NCBI GenBank assembly: GCA_964632845.1
Contig: CAZWDU010000005.1
Span: forward strand, 1-64,000
DNA length: 64,000 nucleotides
Direction of reading: 5' to 3'
Source: JAOZHU01 sp964632845
GTDB taxonomy: Archaea > Thermoproteota > Bathyarchaeia > Bathyarchaeales > Bathycorpusculaceae
Each line of letters begins with the position of its first letter. The first letter of the stretch is position 1. Shown piece by piece: positions 23,994 to 33,452 of this stretch. The notes beneath the pieces are model-generated. The model ran no database searches. It was not told the origin of the DNA and worked only from the letters and a program-made list of their open reading frames with translations. A program made the translations under genes and the position numbers.

Positions 23994-25300
23994 GAAACCC
24001 AAACTTCGACATTAACGTGCACCACGTAACACGCGTGGAAGGACACGGCAACATATATGTGAACGTCAAAAACGGCGTCATAGAGAAATGCGAATGGAAC
24101 ATTTCTGAGGCGCCAAGATTCTTTGAAGCCATGGTTGTCGGGCGCCAATGGAACGAGCTGCACCATATCACTTCACGCATATGCGGTATTTGCTCAATAG
24201 GGCACACGCTTGCATCGTTGAGAGCCACAGAAGCAGCAATGGGCATAACGATAAGCGAACAAGACCTTAAGCTTAGGAAAATCGCGTTGCACGCGGAGAA
24301 TATGCAGAGCCACCTTTTGCATGTAGGCTTTCTAGTGCTGCCTGACTTGATGGGTGTAGGCTCAGTTATTCCACTTGCCACGTCTAACCCTGAAGAAGTC
24401 ACAACAGTCCTGCAACTGCACAGATTAGCAAATGAAATGTCGAATTTGCTATGCGGTAGAACCACGCATCCTCAAAGGCTGATACCTGGCGGCTTCTCAA
24501 AAATTCCTTCAGTCAAAGAATTAGCAGCGCTTAAGGAAAAGCTGCAGGATTCCGTTCCTAAATTGCAGGCGGTCGCGGAACTCTTCAAGAACACGGTACA
24601 CAAGTTCCCTGACTTCGCCAGAGAAACCGAGTTCATCGCGTTAACTAAACCTGACGAGTACGCGCTGTACGACGGTGACATCGCATCCACTGACACAGGC
24701 ACTGCACCAGCAACTGAGTACCTGTCATTTGCTAACGAGTATATTGTGCCGATATCCACGGCGAAGCGCAGTAAACATGCTCGTGAATCGTACATGGTTG
24801 GCGCGTTGGCTAGATTGAACATTAACTTTGACAAGCTCTCGCCTTTAGCTAAGAAAATCGCGGGGATGTTCGACTTAAAGCCCATCTGCTATAACCCGTT
24901 CATGAACAACATTGCACAGCTGGTTGAAGTTGTGCACAGCGTTGAAGATTCAATACGGCTGATTAATGAACTCGAAGCGGCTGGTTTGCAGCCTCAGCCT
25001 GATTATCACCAGCCTGAAATCACTGTTACGGCAGGACGCGGCGTCGGCGCAGTCGAAGTTCCAAGGGGAATACTGTTCCACGATTACACGTATAACCAGA
25101 AAGGCGTATGCACGAAGGCTAACTGCGTCATCCCGACGAACCAGAATCACGGCAACATTGAACTAGACCTACAAGCACTGTTACAAAAAGTCCTCAACAA
25201 AACAGAGAAGGAAATCGAGCTAAGCCTTGAAATGCTGGTAAGAGCCTACGACCCCTGCATTTCGTGCTCTACTCATTGCTTGCGAGTACACTTCGTCTAA
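23990..25300 (+). CDS. hydA: NiFe hydrogenase large subunit, group 3b (sulfhydrogenase HydA)
   Basis: A 436-residue catalytic subunit with C65 and C68 in RICGICSIGH and C423 and C426 in DPCISCSTH. Only seven residues (CLRVHFV) follow H429, the short processed tail usual for group 3b. The ATG at 23,990 overlaps the hydD stop as ATGA and has GGAGAG upstream; a TTG at 23,972 is less likely. With HydBG and HydD it forms an NADP(H)- or NAD(H)-linked hydrogenase, which in Pyrococcus also reduces sulfur. Confidence 0.92.
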   Translation: MRNPNFDINVHHVTRVEGHGNIYVNVKNGVIEKCEWNISEAPRFFEAMVVGRQWNELHHITSRICGICSIGHTLASLRATEAAMGITISEQDLKLRKIALHAENMQSHLLHVGFLVLPDLMGVGSVIPLATSNPEEVTTVLQLHRLANEMSNLLCGRTTHPQRLIPGGFSKIPSVKELAALKEKLQDSVPKLQAVAELFKNTVHKFPDFARETEFIALTKPDEYALYDGDIASTDTGTAPATEYLSFANEYIVPISTAKRSKHARESYMVGALARLNINFDKLSPLAKKIAGMFDLKPICYNPFMNNIAQLVEVVHSVEDSIRLINELEAAGLQPQPDYHQPEITVTAGRGVGAVEVPRGILFHDYTYNQKGVCTKANCVIPTNQNHGNIELDLQALLQKVLNKTEKEIELSLEMLVRAYDPCISCSTHCLRVHFV

Positions 25301-25331
25301 ACCCAGTTGAACACTTAAGCAAACTGCAGCT

Positions 25332-28148
25332 TTACGTGGAAGCTGCCTTTGCCTCATCTTTAGCTTCTGCCTTTTCTTTTACAACAGGCTTCTTCTGTTT
25401 CTCTGCTTCTGGAGTTTCCTGCTGGGTTTCTGGTTTTGGGCACTGATCTTCCAAAATCTCGCCTTTGAGGTCAAGGACCCCTTTAATCGTGCCATCGCTG
25501 AGGTACTCCAGCTTGAAGCCCATTTTCTTCGTCAAGTTTAAGGCTCTCTTGTTGTCAGGCAACATAATGGCGTATACCGATTCGATTTTCATTTCTTTGG
25601 CGATTTCAAGAGTGTAATCCACCAGTTTTGTTCCTAAGCCTAAGCCTTGCCACTGGTCGCCCACTATGAACGCTAATTCGCCGCCTCTCCCATCAGGTTC
25701 AATGCTGAGTCGGCTTACGCCTAAGATTCTTTCGCGGTTTTTTTCAGTTAGTTGTGCCACAAGGGCGATTTCGCGGTCGTAGTCAACATTGCAGTAGCGG
25801 ACGCGAACTTCATGCGGCGTGTCCTTTATCATCTGGAAGAACCTGTACCGTATAGACTCGTCGGAGAAGCTTTGGAACATCTCTAGCCACATCGGTTCAT
25901 CTTCAGGCTTTATGGGTCTCAGCAGCACTTCTCGCCCGTCTTTAAGCTGCCACAGAATCTCGTATTTCTTCGGGTAGGGGCTTATCACCATGTGTTCGTG
26001 TGGCTCAAACTTTCTAAAAACACTTTCCTTGTCAATAGTTATTCGCGCGTCGAGAATGAAGGCTTCTTTCTCGTTGATCAAAAGCGGGTTCATGTCAATC
26101 TCTTTTATCTGGGGGAAATCCATAAGCAACTGCGAGAACATCAGCATGATTTCATCCAGCAACTTGAGGTTGGCTGGCGGTGCATTCCTGTAACCTTTCA
26201 GCAACTGGTAAACTTTTGTTTCCTCCATCATCCGCCGTGCAAGCGTCGTGTTTAGCGGCGGCAACCCGATGGCGTAATCCTTGAAGAGTTCAACGCCTAC
26301 GCCGCCCATGCCGAACAGGATAACTGGACCAAAAAGCGGGTCGCATTTTCCGCCGATTATAACTTCGATGCCTTTAGTCTTAATCATCGGCTGAACTGTA
26401 ACGCCGATTATCTGTGCTTTCGGGTTATACGCCTTTGCACGCTGCATAATCAGGTCGAATGCTTGGCGGACTTCTGTTGTGGAGTTCAAGTCTAGAATAA
26501 CGCCGCCAGCGTCGGTTTTGTGAACAATCTGTGGAGACAGAATCTTCAGAACCACTGGGTAGCCTACTTGCCTTGCGAACGCGACCGCTTCATCCGCGGT
26601 AGTGGCAACTTCGGTGCTTATAACTGGAAAACTGTAATACTTCAAAAGTTTCTTGGCTTCATCTTCAGTTAACAGTTCACGGCCTTCAGACGCAGCGTTC
26701 CTGAGGATGCTCATGATGGGTCGTTTAGGCGGTGCCTCATCAACTGGCAACTCCTCAGGGGTCTCGTAAATCAATTCCACGTTGCGCTGGTACTGGTACA
26801 TTTGCATGTACGTTTTTATGGCTTGTTCAGGCGTGGAATAAGTTGGAATGTTGTTCGCGTTCAAGATTCTGTTTGCTTCTTGCACTGAATTGTAGCCCAT
26901 GAACGAAGTTAAAATCGTCTTGGTCTGGTAGGCTTTGCTTTTCACCATGTCCACGATGGCTTTGGTTATCGCTATGGGGTCGCCTACTGCCTGCTGAGTG
27001 AAAATGATTATTATGCCGTCGATGTTTTCGTCGTTAAGGCAGGCTTCAACCGCGGTCTTGTAGCGGTCAGCTTGAGCGTCCCCGAGAACGTCTATGGGAT
27101 TGCCTCGGCTCCAAAAATTCGGCAGCACACCGTTAAGAATGTCGAATGTCTTCTGGCTTAGTTTAGCCAGTTTGCCGCCTTGAGCAATCAACGCGTCCGT
27201 AGCCATAACTCCCGGACCACCAGCGTTTGTTATCACAGCTAATCTTGGTCCTCTCGGTAGCGGTTGCGTTCCTAAAACTTCGGCAGCATTAAACAAATCT
27301 CCAATTTCTTCAACTCGCACTATGCCCGCGCGTTTGAAAGCAGCATCGTAAATATCATCTTCGCCTGAGAGCGAGCCTGTATGGGATGCCACTGCTTTGG
27401 CGCTTTCGGTGAATTTGCCTGCTTTAACAACGATTATGGGCTTGGTTCTTGCGAAGTGCCTTGCGGCGCTCATGAACTTGCGGGCTTCAGTTATGCCTTC
27501 CACGTACATGAGTATGCTTCTGGTTTGGGGGTCAGTGCCGAAGTAGTCTATGAGGTCGCCGAAGTCCACATCGATCATTGAGCCTACGGAAACGAAGTTG
27601 CTGAAGCCTATGTTCTCGTGTATTGCCCAATCCAGAATAGCTGAGCCTAATGCGCCGCTTTGGGAGAGAAATGCAATTTTGCCAGGTTTCGGCACTTTAT
27701 CCACGAATGTTGCGTTTAAGTTTATTCTGGGGCGGATTACGCCTATGCAGTTTGGTCCGATTATGCGCATTCCGTACTTTTTCTTTATTTCAAGAATCTT
27801 ATCTTCCAGCGCTTTGCCTTCTGCGCCGGTTTCTTTGAAGCCTGCTGAAACTATGATGGCGCCTTTTACTCCTGCCTTGCCGCATTGCTCCACTACGTCT
27901 GGAACGGTTTTCGCTGGCGTAGCTATCATGGCTAAATCCACGGGTTCAGGGATTTCACCAACTGCGGGGTAGGTTTTTACGCCGAGAATTTCGGGTTTGC
28001 GCATGTTAACAAAATAGACTTTTCCAGCGTAACCCAGCTGGGTGAAGTTTTTCACTATGGCGTAGCCGACTGAGCCTTCTGCGTCGCTTGCGCCTATAAT
28101 CGCGACGCTTTTAGGATTGAAAATTTTGTTAAGATTCAAAGTAACCAT
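25332..28148 (-). CDS. ADP-forming acyl-CoA synthetase (alpha-beta) fused to a GNAT acetyltransferase
   Basis: A 938-residue protein: CoA-binding domain (1-130), succinyl-CoA-ligase-like domains (~150-450) with phospho-His H256 in ASHTGSLSG, an ATP-grasp domain (~485-710), and a GNAT domain (~750-905) with the acetyl-CoA loop QWQGLGLGTKL. A Lys/Glu-rich tail of ~40 residues ends it. The synthetase half should make ATP from acetyl- or acyl-CoA. Bacterial Pat proteins have the same order but a degenerate synthetase; here the catalytic His is kept, so both halves may work. It is convergent with hydA (31-bp gap). Confidence 0.88.
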   Translation of the reverse strand: MVTLNLNKIFNPKSVAIIGASDAEGSVGYAIVKNFTQLGYAGKVYFVNMRKPEILGVKTYPAVGEIPEPVDLAMIATPAKTVPDVVEQCGKAGVKGAIIVSAGFKETGAEGKALEDKILEIKKKYGMRIIGPNCIGVIRPRINLNATFVDKVPKPGKIAFLSQSGALGSAILDWAIHENIGFSNFVSVGSMIDVDFGDLIDYFGTDPQTRSILMYVEGITEARKFMSAARHFARTKPIIVVKAGKFTESAKAVASHTGSLSGEDDIYDAAFKRAGIVRVEEIGDLFNAAEVLGTQPLPRGPRLAVITNAGGPGVMATDALIAQGGKLAKLSQKTFDILNGVLPNFWSRGNPIDVLGDAQADRYKTAVEACLNDENIDGIIIIFTQQAVGDPIAITKAIVDMVKSKAYQTKTILTSFMGYNSVQEANRILNANNIPTYSTPEQAIKTYMQMYQYQRNVELIYETPEELPVDEAPPKRPIMSILRNAASEGRELLTEDEAKKLLKYYSFPVISTEVATTADEAVAFARQVGYPVVLKILSPQIVHKTDAGGVILDLNSTTEVRQAFDLIMQRAKAYNPKAQIIGVTVQPMIKTKGIEVIIGGKCDPLFGPVILFGMGGVGVELFKDYAIGLPPLNTTLARRMMEETKVYQLLKGYRNAPPANLKLLDEIMLMFSQLLMDFPQIKEIDMNPLLINEKEAFILDARITIDKESVFRKFEPHEHMVISPYPKKYEILWQLKDGREVLLRPIKPEDEPMWLEMFQSFSDESIRYRFFQMIKDTPHEVRVRYCNVDYDREIALVAQLTEKNRERILGVSRLSIEPDGRGGELAFIVGDQWQGLGLGTKLVDYTLEIAKEMKIESVYAIMLPDNKRALNLTKKMGFKLEYLSDGTIKGVLDLKGEILEDQCPKPETQQETPEAEKQKKPVVKEKAEAKDEAKAAST

Positions 28149-28345
28149 TTGTCACGTAACCTTCTTCGGGTAGCGTTTTGCGTAAGGAGCAATTAAAAGG
28201 TTATGTATCTAAGTTCACTCTCCGCTTGAAAAACCTTTAGCTAAAAAACAGGCTCAGGTGCATTAAATCCTGAACTGATGTAACGTGGCGTAAATGGCGA
28301 AACAACGAAAAACTGCACCTCTCTGCCCAGTTAGTTAAAGTTTGC

Positions 28346-29707
28346 TTAAATATTCAAGCGGAAACCGAACAGGCTTAGTTCAAGCCACAAAACCGTGGAG
28401 GCAATCACGACTTCTACAATGGATAAGACTGCACCTACTTTCAAGTAGTCTTTAAGGCTGATGGTTACGCCTTTTCTCCGCATTGTTTCCAGCCACATGA
28501 GTATCGCTAAGGAGCCTAACGGGAAGAAGTGCGGTCCAAGGTTGTTGCCGATGACGTTCGAGAAAACTAGGCTTGTCAATGCTTGCGTGCCTATGTCCGC
28601 TGTTGCAACTGCTTGCTTAATGGAGAATAACCCGAGTATCGTCATTGGCCAGTTGTTCATGAAGCTGGCGCCAACAGTCACGATTAAGCTTGGAAGAAGT
28701 ACTGAAAAAACTGAGGGCAAAGCAACTGTTTTCGCAAGGGCATCCGCTAGGAAATCTGTCAAGCCCGAGTGCTGAAGCCCCTGAACTACGAGGAAAATGC
28801 TAATCATGAAAATCACGATGTCCCAGTTGATTTCTCGGGCTAAGTCTTTCAGTCCTTTTCTTTCCTCTTTAAAGCAAGTTGGGCGGTTCAGAGTTAAACG
28901 GTAAACGGCTAACAGAAACAGCGCGCCTGCACAGACCACAAGGGAAACTGGAAACCTGCTTAAGGATGCGGCAACATAGCCGATGTCTATGGCGACAAGC
29001 GTAGCAACGCTGACTTTCAGCAGCAAAGGCTGTATAGGCTGCGTGTTTGCGCTGAGGGCGTCAACCAGCTCAACTGAATACGCTTTAGGCACGCTTTTCC
29101 TGAAGAAAACATAAACCAGCAACAAACTGCTCAGTATGGTGACCACTGCCACAGGCGCCATAAAAGCCAAATGGTCGATGAAGCTGTACTGGAAAAAGTC
29201 GGCGCTGACGATGTTAACAGGGTTACTTGTGATCAACGGCATGGCAGCGGTGTCCGCGATAAGCCCTGCAGAAAAGAGATACGCGCGTCTGCCGTTAGAG
29301 TCTATTTTCAACTGGCTGACTATTTCCAGCACAATGGGTGTCAAAATGAGGACGGCGCTGTCGTTGGCGAAAAGTATGCTCACAGCTGCGGTTAACAGTG
29401 ACACGTAGAAGTACAGTTTCACGCCGCTTCCACGTGCAAGCCTGACAACCCTAAGTGCTGCCCACTTGAAGAAGCCCATGGCGTCCAGCGTCACGGACAA
29501 AGCAATTATGCCAACAAAGGCAAGTGCTGCGTCCCAGATGTCGCCAAAGGACTGCACTGCATCATTAACCGTTACGGTGCCAAGCAGAAGTGAAGCCAAA
29601 GCGCCGATGCCAGCGGCTAAACCCAAATTCATGCCTCGGGGACGCTTAACCATCAGGAAAAGCGTAACCGCGAAGATAGCTAACGATGCTGCTGAAGCGT
29701 AACTCAT
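28346..29707 (-). CDS. ArsB/NhaD-type permease
   Basis: A membrane protein of ~453 residues with about 11-12 hydrophobic segments. FANDSAVLILTPIV in the first half and FMNNWPMTIL in the second are the paired re-entrant loop motifs of the ArsB/NhaD (ion transporter) superfamily. The substrate may be arsenite, Na+/H+ or an organic anion; no ars genes are adjacent. I take the ATG at 29,707 because a TTTTTATACT box (29,753-29,764) lies too close to the upstream GTG at 29,740. Confidence 0.8.
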   Translation of the reverse strand: MSYASAASLAIFAVTLFLMVKRPRGMNLGLAAGIGALASLLLGTVTVNDAVQSFGDIWDAALAFVGIIALSVTLDAMGFFKWAALRVVRLARGSGVKLYFYVSLLTAAVSILFANDSAVLILTPIVLEIVSQLKIDSNGRRAYLFSAGLIADTAAMPLITSNPVNIVSADFFQYSFIDHLAFMAPVAVVTILSSLLLVYVFFRKSVPKAYSVELVDALSANTQPIQPLLLKVSVATLVAIDIGYVAASLSRFPVSLVVCAGALFLLAVYRLTLNRPTCFKEERKGLKDLAREINWDIVIFMISIFLVVQGLQHSGLTDFLADALAKTVALPSVFSVLLPSLIVTVGASFMNNWPMTILGLFSIKQAVATADIGTQALTSLVFSNVIGNNLGPHFFPLGSLAILMWLETMRRKGVTISLKDYLKVGAVLSIVEVVIASTVLWLELSLFGFRLNI

Positions 29708-29852
29708 AGTGGTGCCTTGCGCCTTTGCCTCGTACAGCACACGGTTAGTTCAAGTATAAAAAACTAATCAGCTAAACACGCTATTAGCGCTCATAAAACA
29801 ATGACTTTGGCAACAAAACCGCTATTCAACTTCAGCTTATCGCTAAGTTCAA

Positions 29853-29863
29853 TGTATATAAAA
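29853..29863 (-). promoter_or_regulatory. Strong TATA-like sequence, orientation uncertain
   Basis: GTATATAAAAG on plus, TTTTATATAC on minus. Facing left it would give the permease gene a ~125-nt leader. Facing right it would drive a transcript antisense to the end of pcc1. No gene clearly requires it. Confidence 0.3.
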
Positions 29864-29900
29864 GGGAGGGGGTAGCAGTTCTGAGCACAACAGTTGGGCG

Positions 29901-30146
29901 CTACTTTTCTTTTGCTATGTAGATTGTTTTTTCTGCTGTGGATGCGCTGAAGAGTAGGTCGTCAATTGTGGCGATGAACGTGGCGAGTTTCTCTTCTGCC
30001 CTGATTTCGGTGACAACTTTGCGGCTGTTTCTAAAGGTTTTTATTGATAGTCCTGCTGGTGTTTTGAAGTTGTCTGGAGAAACCGCGTTGGCAATGGATT
30101 CAGCAGTTTTTTCATCGCCGTACTCAAGAGTTATCGTTGCTTCCAA
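29901..30146 (-). CDS. pcc1: KEOPS complex subunit Pcc1
   Basis: An 81-residue protein of the Pcc1/CTAG family, which dimerises within KEOPS and bridges to Kae1 for tRNA t6A37 synthesis. The alpha-beta pattern with SIANAVSPDN and the late FSASTAEK segment fit. It overlaps the 3' end of the DHH nuclease gene by 23 bp, so the two are translationally linked. Kae1 and Bud32 are encoded 3 kb away on the same strand. Confidence 0.8.
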   Translation of the reverse strand: MEATITLEYGDEKTAESIANAVSPDNFKTPAGLSIKTFRNSRKVVTEIRAEEKLATFIATIDDLLFSASTAEKTIYIAKEK

Positions 30147-31599
30147 TTTCCTCGCCTTTCAACTGTTTTCCCACTAACTCGTTGACTATGCCTATGAAGG
30201 TTTCAATTTGGTCTATGGGGACTTGGCAGCCTGCGGCTATGTTGTGTCCTCCACCTTTTCCACCGCATTTTTCGGAAGCCACACGCATGACTTCGCCCAA
30301 GTTAACGCCTTTATGCACTACAAGGTCGGTTGTTCGCGCGGAAAATTTTGCTACGCCTTCCGTTTCAATGTTTGCGTAAGCTATGAGTGGTTTTTCGGAG
30401 TTGGGATTGTTTGTGGCTAGGATGCTGGAGACTGTTCCGATGATTTTTTCGTTTATGAAGTTGTCGCCGTAGATAACGGAAATGTTCTCGAATTCCTTCA
30501 TTCTTTCGGGTTTTTCCATTACCCAGTTGAGGTATTTGTTGATGCTTTTGCGGTAATCTTCTAGGGCTTTGTTGGCTTCTTCCAGCGCTGCGCCTCTGTC
30601 GCCCATACAAACGGATATACCGAGGCTTGGTCTGTCCATGCGTCCTGTTGAGTTCAGTACTACGCTGAATTCTCTAGCGTCTCTGAGTGGTGTTCGTGGT
30701 TCTTCTTGGGTTAGGATGTAAACGTGTCCTATCAGGTTGGCTACTTCGAAGTGTAAGCCTTTTGATAGTAGGTGGTCTGCTAGTGCAGAGCATAGTTTTT
30801 TCTTTTCTTCGTCTGTTAAGTCTCTGAGTGCGCGCCATTTTTCCCCGTCTTTCAGTTTGATGCCTAAGCTGTTTAGGAAGGCTACGCTTGCGCCTTCTTC
30901 TCCGCTTAAGCCTGGAATGTAGGGGCTAGTTGTGGTGGCAAGTGTTTTGTGGATGGGGCGTGTTTCTCTGCCGAAGAACATTAGGTCTTTTTCGACTTCA
31001 ACGAGGTTGGCGTTTACTCCATCTTCAACTATTTTTTCGTTCAAGCCGCCTAGTTTCCGTTGTTCGTATTTGTCTTGGATGTCGCCTAGTGCGCCAACTA
31101 GTGCGATGGGTGCTAAGTCCATGTTTTTTGTGTTTACGGCTTTGGCTGTGAAGTATGTTACGCCTGAACCGCTGATGTCGTTTGCGCCGTCTATGCCGTG
31201 TAAATGCGGGTTTACTTGTGTGAAGTTGGGGTTTTCTATGTTTCCTGTGATTTGGTGGTGGTCTAAGATTAGGATTTGGTGGTCTGGGACTTTTTCATTT
31301 AGTAAATCTAAGTAGCCGCTGCCGAAGTCTGTTAGGATTACGAGTTGGGGTTTGTCGGCGGTTATTTCGGTTATGATTTTTTCGTCTATCCATTGTGTGA
31401 CTCTTATGCGGAATCTTGCGTCAAGTCTGAACAGGGTTTTGCCCATTATGCCTGCAGCGGCGATGCCGTCTGCGTCTAGATGCGAGAAAACGTGTATGAA
31501 ACCGTCTTTGTCTACGGTTTCCAGAATTACTTTGGCGGCTTGTGCTGCTGACGCTAAAAAGTCGTTTACAGCTTTTTCGTCTAGGGTCATGGTTATCAC
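30124..31599 (-). CDS. recJ: RecJ-like DHH-family phosphoesterase (GAN/archaeal RecJ)
   Basis: A 491-residue protein with DHH motifs HLDADG (residue ~40), TDFGSG and LDHHQ, and a C-terminal DHHA1 domain with GGKGGGHNIAAG. Archaeal homologues are single-strand exonucleases, some bound to GINS at the replication fork. The metal-binding Asp and His residues appear intact. Two possible Met starts lie 9 bp apart. It sits between rps15 and pcc1 on the same strand. Confidence 0.85.
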   Translation of the reverse strand: MITMTLDEKAVNDFLASAAQAAKVILETVDKDGFIHVFSHLDADGIAAAGIMGKTLFRLDARFRIRVTQWIDEKIITEITADKPQLVILTDFGSGYLDLLNEKVPDHQILILDHHQITGNIENPNFTQVNPHLHGIDGANDISGSGVTYFTAKAVNTKNMDLAPIALVGALGDIQDKYEQRKLGGLNEKIVEDGVNANLVEVEKDLMFFGRETRPIHKTLATTTSPYIPGLSGEEGASVAFLNSLGIKLKDGEKWRALRDLTDEEKKKLCSALADHLLSKGLHFEVANLIGHVYILTQEEPRTPLRDAREFSVVLNSTGRMDRPSLGISVCMGDRGAALEEANKALEDYRKSINKYLNWVMEKPERMKEFENISVIYGDNFINEKIIGTVSSILATNNPNSEKPLIAYANIETEGVAKFSARTTDLVVHKGVNLGEVMRVASEKCGGKGGGHNIAAGCQVPIDQIETFIGIVNELVGKQLKGEEIGSNDNS

Positions 31600-31665
31600 T
31601 GTTGGGTAAAGGCTGCTTTAAGATTTAAGGCTGGTGTTGCCGTAAAAAGTGTAGGGATGAAGTGT

Positions 31666-32106
31666 TTAGGTTACGGATGCTATTTTTGCTTCGTACTTCC
31701 AGTTTCGCGGTAAAACGCCTTCTCGTTTGTAGTATCGTGAGAGTTTGTGGATTCTGGCTTCGATGACTTGCATGGAGCGTTTGTTGTGTAGGTCTTTCTT
31801 GTTTTTTTCCATGTGTACTGCGAGGCTTTGGGCTTTCTTGATTAAGTTAGCAAGGTCTTCTGGCATTGATGGGAGCATGTCTGCTGCGCGGAGGGTGTCG
31901 CTTATGCTTTTGCCTGTTATCGGCTTCACCAAAGGAATCGCGTATTGGTCGCGTAGAATTGTGCCTATGCTGCTGAGTGAGTGTCCTTCTTTGGAGAGTT
32001 TGATTATGAATGCCTCTACTTCTTCAGGCTGGTATTTGCACCAGTTTGGTGGTCTTCTGCTTACGGGTCTTACTGAGTGAGATTTTCCTTTTTCCTGCTT
32101 CGGCAT
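31666..32106 (-). CDS. rps15: 30S ribosomal protein S15
   Basis: A 146-residue archaeal-type S15 with the N-terminal eukaryote-like extension (RPPNW, then SLSSIGTILRDQYAIP) and the 16S rRNA-binding C-terminal helices ending HKLSRYYKREGVLP. It is 66 bp from the recJ-like gene and 91 bp from rdgB. Confidence 0.95.
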   Translation of the reverse strand: MPKQEKGKSHSVRPVSRRPPNWCKYQPEEVEAFIIKLSKEGHSLSSIGTILRDQYAIPLVKPITGKSISDTLRAADMLPSMPEDLANLIKKAQSLAVHMEKNKKDLHNKRSMQVIEARIHKLSRYYKREGVLPRNWKYEAKIASVT

Positions 32107-32197
32107 CCGTTTATCACTTTAGCATTCTAAACCCACAGTACACGAATATTTAAAAATACTGGTAGCTGCCAAGATAACTCAAGCGTTTTAGTTTTTG

Positions 32198-32785
32198 TTA
32201 CTTCGACGTTTTGTACCATTTTGCGAATTTGCTGATGGCTTTTGCGCGGTGTGAAAAACCGTTTTTCTCTTCAAGCGCCATTTCCGCAAACGTTTTTGTG
32301 CTTCCGTCAGGCTGGAAGATAGGGTCAAAGCCGAAACCTGATTCGCCGCTGCCAACGCGCTCCTCATAAGTTATTTTCCCAGCAACTTCACCCTCAAAAC
32401 ACACTGGCGACCCGCGCCCATCGTAGTAGACTACTGCCGATTTGAATGTAGCCTTTCTATACGCCACCTTCCCCATCAACTTCAGCAACCCCACGTTCCC
32501 CACAGTCTTATACACGTAAGCCGCATAAGGCCCCGGAAACCCATTCAGCACATCCGCAAACAGCCCAGCATCTTCCACTATAATGGGCAAGTGGCATCGT
32601 TCAAAGGCGTCTATGACGCTTGCTTGCGCTATGTCGCTGAGACTGTCGCTTTGTATCTCAAGTGCTTTCACGCGGAGCATGCCCACGGCTATTTTGTACT
32701 CTGCCAATACCCTGCGGGCTTCGTTGAACTTGTGAAAATTGTTAGTAGCGAAAAAAATGACTCTGTCCTTCAAATTGAACGCCAT
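32198..32785 (-). CDS. rdgB: XTP/dITP pyrophosphatase (RdgB/HAM1)
   Basis: A 195-residue house-cleaning enzyme that hydrolyses non-canonical purine NTPs. FATNNFHKFNEA at the N-terminus, the VEDAGLFAD metal-binding region and GFGFDPIF are signatures. I take the ATG at 32,785, which falls 1 bp after the bud32 stop; the longer frame would overlap bud32 and adds unrelated residues. Confidence 0.92.
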   Translation of the reverse strand: MAFNLKDRVIFFATNNFHKFNEARRVLAEYKIAVGMLRVKALEIQSDSLSDIAQASVIDAFERCHLPIIVEDAGLFADVLNGFPGPYAAYVYKTVGNVGLLKLMGKVAYRKATFKSAVVYYDGRGSPVCFEGEVAGKITYEERVGSGESGFGFDPIFQPDGSTKTFAEMALEEKNGFSHRAKAISKFAKWYKTSK

Positions 32786-32786
32786 G

Positions 32787-33452
32787 TTACGCTTCCTCTT
32801 TCCTCTCTGCAATATACCGTCCGCGCCTTTCAATTTCCCTAACTTTACCTAAAACTTTTCCCGTTTCTTCTGCGCCTAAAACCGCAGCGTAACCTTTCAT
32901 CACGCTTTCGAAACATTCTTCCGCAAACTCGTAATGCGTACTCTGTAACGCACGCTTCATCAAGTGCAAATCCACTCCTCTCGCCTCAAGCTCCATGCTT
33001 TTCTCACCTAACCCAAAATCAACCAGAAAAACCTTGCCCTCACCATTCAAAATCATGTTCGACGTTGTCAAGTCGCCATGAATCACCCCATGCCCGTGAA
33101 GTTTACCGATTAACTCGCCGATTCTAAAGCATAGTTCTTGCCGTTCTCCCTGCGCCATGCAGCCCAACAACTGCTTCACCTGCTTGCCCTCAACAAACTC
33201 CATCGTCACAGCCGCGTTCTTCACATCCACCATGAAAACCGTCGGCGTCGCCACTCCAGCACGCTTCGCTTCGTGCATCAACTGCGGCTCATGCACCGTC
33301 CTGTAACCGCGAATCGCCGCATCCAACTCCGCAGGGCGATACCGTTTTGGCAACCGCGCTTTAACAATGACTTTTCTGCCGTGCCAATCCGCCAAGAAAA
33401 GGCTCGCCTCCGCACCCTTCTTCAGCAGCGTCCACGAAGCTACTTTAGCCAT
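32787..33452 (-). CDS. bud32: KEOPS protein kinase/ATPase Bud32
   Basis: A 221-residue small RIO-like kinase. Lys in VIVKARLPKRYR, the catalytic loop HGDLTTSNMIL and DFGLGEKS are present, with the basic C-terminal tail typical of Bud32. The ATG at 33,452 gives MAKVASW and a 13-bp overlap with kae1. It stimulates t6A synthesis by Kae1. kae1 and bud32 are separate genes here but adjacent, whereas some archaea fuse them. Confidence 0.92.
   Translation of the reverse strand: MAKVASWTLLKKGAEASLFLADWHGRKVIVKARLPKRYRPAELDAAIRGYRTVHEPQLMHEAKRAGVATPTVFMVDVKNAAVTMEFVEGKQVKQLLGCMAQGERQELCFRIGELIGKLHGHGVIHGDLTTSNMILNGEGKVFLVDFGLGEKSMELEARGVDLHLMKRALQSTHYEFAEECFESVMKGYAAVLGAEETGKVLGKVREIERRGRYIAERKEEA

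Noticed and set aside
32786..32833. Longer start for rdgB.
   Set aside because: It overlaps bud32 and adds residues unlike the family; the ATG at 32,785 is 1 bp after the bud32 stop.
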